This document shows positions 7,017 through 7,321 of a DNA stretch of 7,321 bases, piece by piece (within the stretch, counting starts at the first letter, position 1; each line of letters opens with the position of its first letter). Source of the DNA: an uncultured Clostridia bacterium. Lineage in GTDB: Bacteria > Bacillota > Clostridia > Oscillospirales > Acutalibacteraceae. Made by a program: the position numbers and the translations under genes. The DNA lies in assembly GCA_947629295.1 (NCBI GenBank), contig CANRDH010000075.1, positions 1 through 7,321 of the forward strand, in the 5' to 3' direction. The notes beneath the pieces were generated by a model, which worked only from the letters and a program-made list of their open reading frames with translations, was not told the DNA's origin and searched no databases.

Positions 7017-7202
7017 ATGAGCGTCAATATTGGCCGGTGTCATGTGTATTTTTATTGGGTTAACCGGTGTCTTTGGGGCGGTTGCATCGCAAGCGCAGGC
7101 GGAGGTTTATTACCATTATCAGGTATGATTTTTGCTGCCGTTAGAAATGATTGGCAGATTGGCAGATTGAAGCAAAAAAAATTAAAAGCTACATACAATT
7201 AA
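7017..7202 (+). pseudogene. Possible frameshifted remnant of a small membrane protein gene
   Basis: I do not recognise this gene. The frame ending at the TAA 7200-7202 encodes a plausible C-terminus: a glycine-rich hydrophobic stretch (SAGGGLLPLSGMIFAAV) and then a basic tail (RNDWQIGRLKQKKLKATYN). The same frame upstream of about 7075 looks non-coding. In the next frame, from 7021 or the ATG at 7042, there is a hydrophobic segment (MCIFIGLTGVFG). Adding one G to the GGGG run at 7075-7078 would join the two into a single small membrane peptide. No ribosome binding site is seen before the ATGs at 7017 or 7042, and a stop codon sits directly before 7017. A strong terminator 5 bases after the stop supports a real gene end here. 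It is the only plus-strand candidate in the window. It could also be an intact short gene, or chance. Confidence 0.35.
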
Positions 7203-7207
7203 GAAAA

Positions 7208-7249
7208 CGACCGGAACAGGATGCTAAATCCTGATTTCGGTCGCTTTTT
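7208..7249 (+). terminator. Long hairpin terminator, probably working in both directions
   Basis: CGACCG (7208-7213) pairs with CGGTCG (7238-7243). Inside, CAGGAT (7217-7222) pairs with ATCCTG (7228-7233) around a 5-base loop, with short A-T/G-T pairs and one bulge between the two stems. TTTTT follows at 7245-7249. On the minus strand the same stem is followed by TTTTCTT, so it could also stop transcription coming from the right. Confidence 0.75.
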
Positions 7250-7258
7250 AACCTAAAT

Positions 7259-7321
7259 GGGCAAGAAGTCCCCCGCCTCTAAGGCTGTGGGATGAATTGC
7301 CCGTCAGCCGTAAGGCTGACT
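7259..7321 (+). ncRNA. Candidate structured RNA, resembling an IS200/IS605 right end / omega RNA (cut by window edge)
   Basis: Seen in the sequence: GGGCAA (7259-7264) can pair with TTGCCC (7297-7302). The enclosed segment forms a hairpin in which CCC (7270-7272) pairs with GGG (7289-7291) and GCCT (7275-7278) with AGGC (7282-7285). Next comes a perfect 7-bp hairpin, GTCAGCC (7303-7309) with GGCTGAC (7314-7320), closed by GTAA, a GNRA tetraloop on the plus strand. From family knowledge: a GAA, C-rich hairpin with a (C/T)TTTAG/CTCTAAG-like loop, then GGGA and a closing ATT motif, is the pattern of right ends of IS200/IS605 elements, where the TnpB guide-RNA scaffold ends. Against this, no tnpB is found to the left. 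It may be an orphan or non-autonomous element, or another RNA that continues beyond the edge. Confidence 0.4.

Noticed and set aside
6837..7043. Minus-strand open frame of 68 codons upstream of plsY
   Set aside because: Composition is Cys/Phe/Ile/Asn-rich as expected from translating AT-rich spacer, there is no ribosome binding site before its ATG, and no recognisable domain.
7071..7080. Programmed -1 ribosomal frameshift at TTTGGGG
   Set aside because: The heptamer is not in the X-XXY-YYZ phase relative to the upstream frame, so a mutation or sequencing error is more likely than recoding.
1..7321. tRNA, rRNA or CRISPR array
   Set aside because: No cloverleaf-like segment, rRNA core sequence or regularly spaced direct repeats were seen by eye on either strand.

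Overview
The window looks like a low-GC Gram-positive chromosome segment, most likely from an anaerobic Clostridia member of the Ruminococcus/Oscillospiraceae type. This is inferred from AT-rich spacers, near-consensus sigma-A promoters, strong AGGAGG-type ribosome binding sites, frequent ATA/AGA codons, and the gene types: a Cache-type hybrid histidine kinase, a zinc-finger Clp ATPase, CvpA and PlsY. The genus cannot be fixed from sequence alone.

All four clear genes are on the minus strand. In order of transcription they are plsY (6725-6006), a cvpA-family gene (5827-5108), a clpE-like AAA+ unfoldase gene (4895-2580) and a large hybrid sensor histidine kinase gene (2252 to beyond position 1). 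The kinase gene has no stop codon in the window. Its frame is open for about 750 codons to the left edge and breaks off at the start of a second receiver domain.

The four genes look like separate transcription units rather than one operon. Each has its own recognisable -35/-10 pair with a 17-18 base spacer. Intrinsic terminators follow plsY (5961-5992) and clpE (2528-2566). Functionally the segment covers phospholipid synthesis (PlsY), a membrane protein of uncertain role (CvpA), protein quality control (ClpE-like) and signal transduction (kinase).

The right end is different. From about 6790 to 7016 there is AT-rich sequence with no convincing gene. Then comes a plus-strand remnant or small gene for a possible membrane peptide (7017-7202), closed by a long hairpin terminator (7208-7249). 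The last 63 bases (7259-7321) fold on paper into a compact structured RNA: an outer GGGCAA/TTGCCC stem, an inner CCC...CTCTAAGG...GGG hairpin, and a 7-bp hairpin capped by a GTAA (GNRA) loop. The inner part resembles the right end / omega-RNA 3' end of IS200/IS605 (TnpB) elements, but no tnpB gene lies to its left. This is the most interesting part of the window, and it is cut by the window edge.
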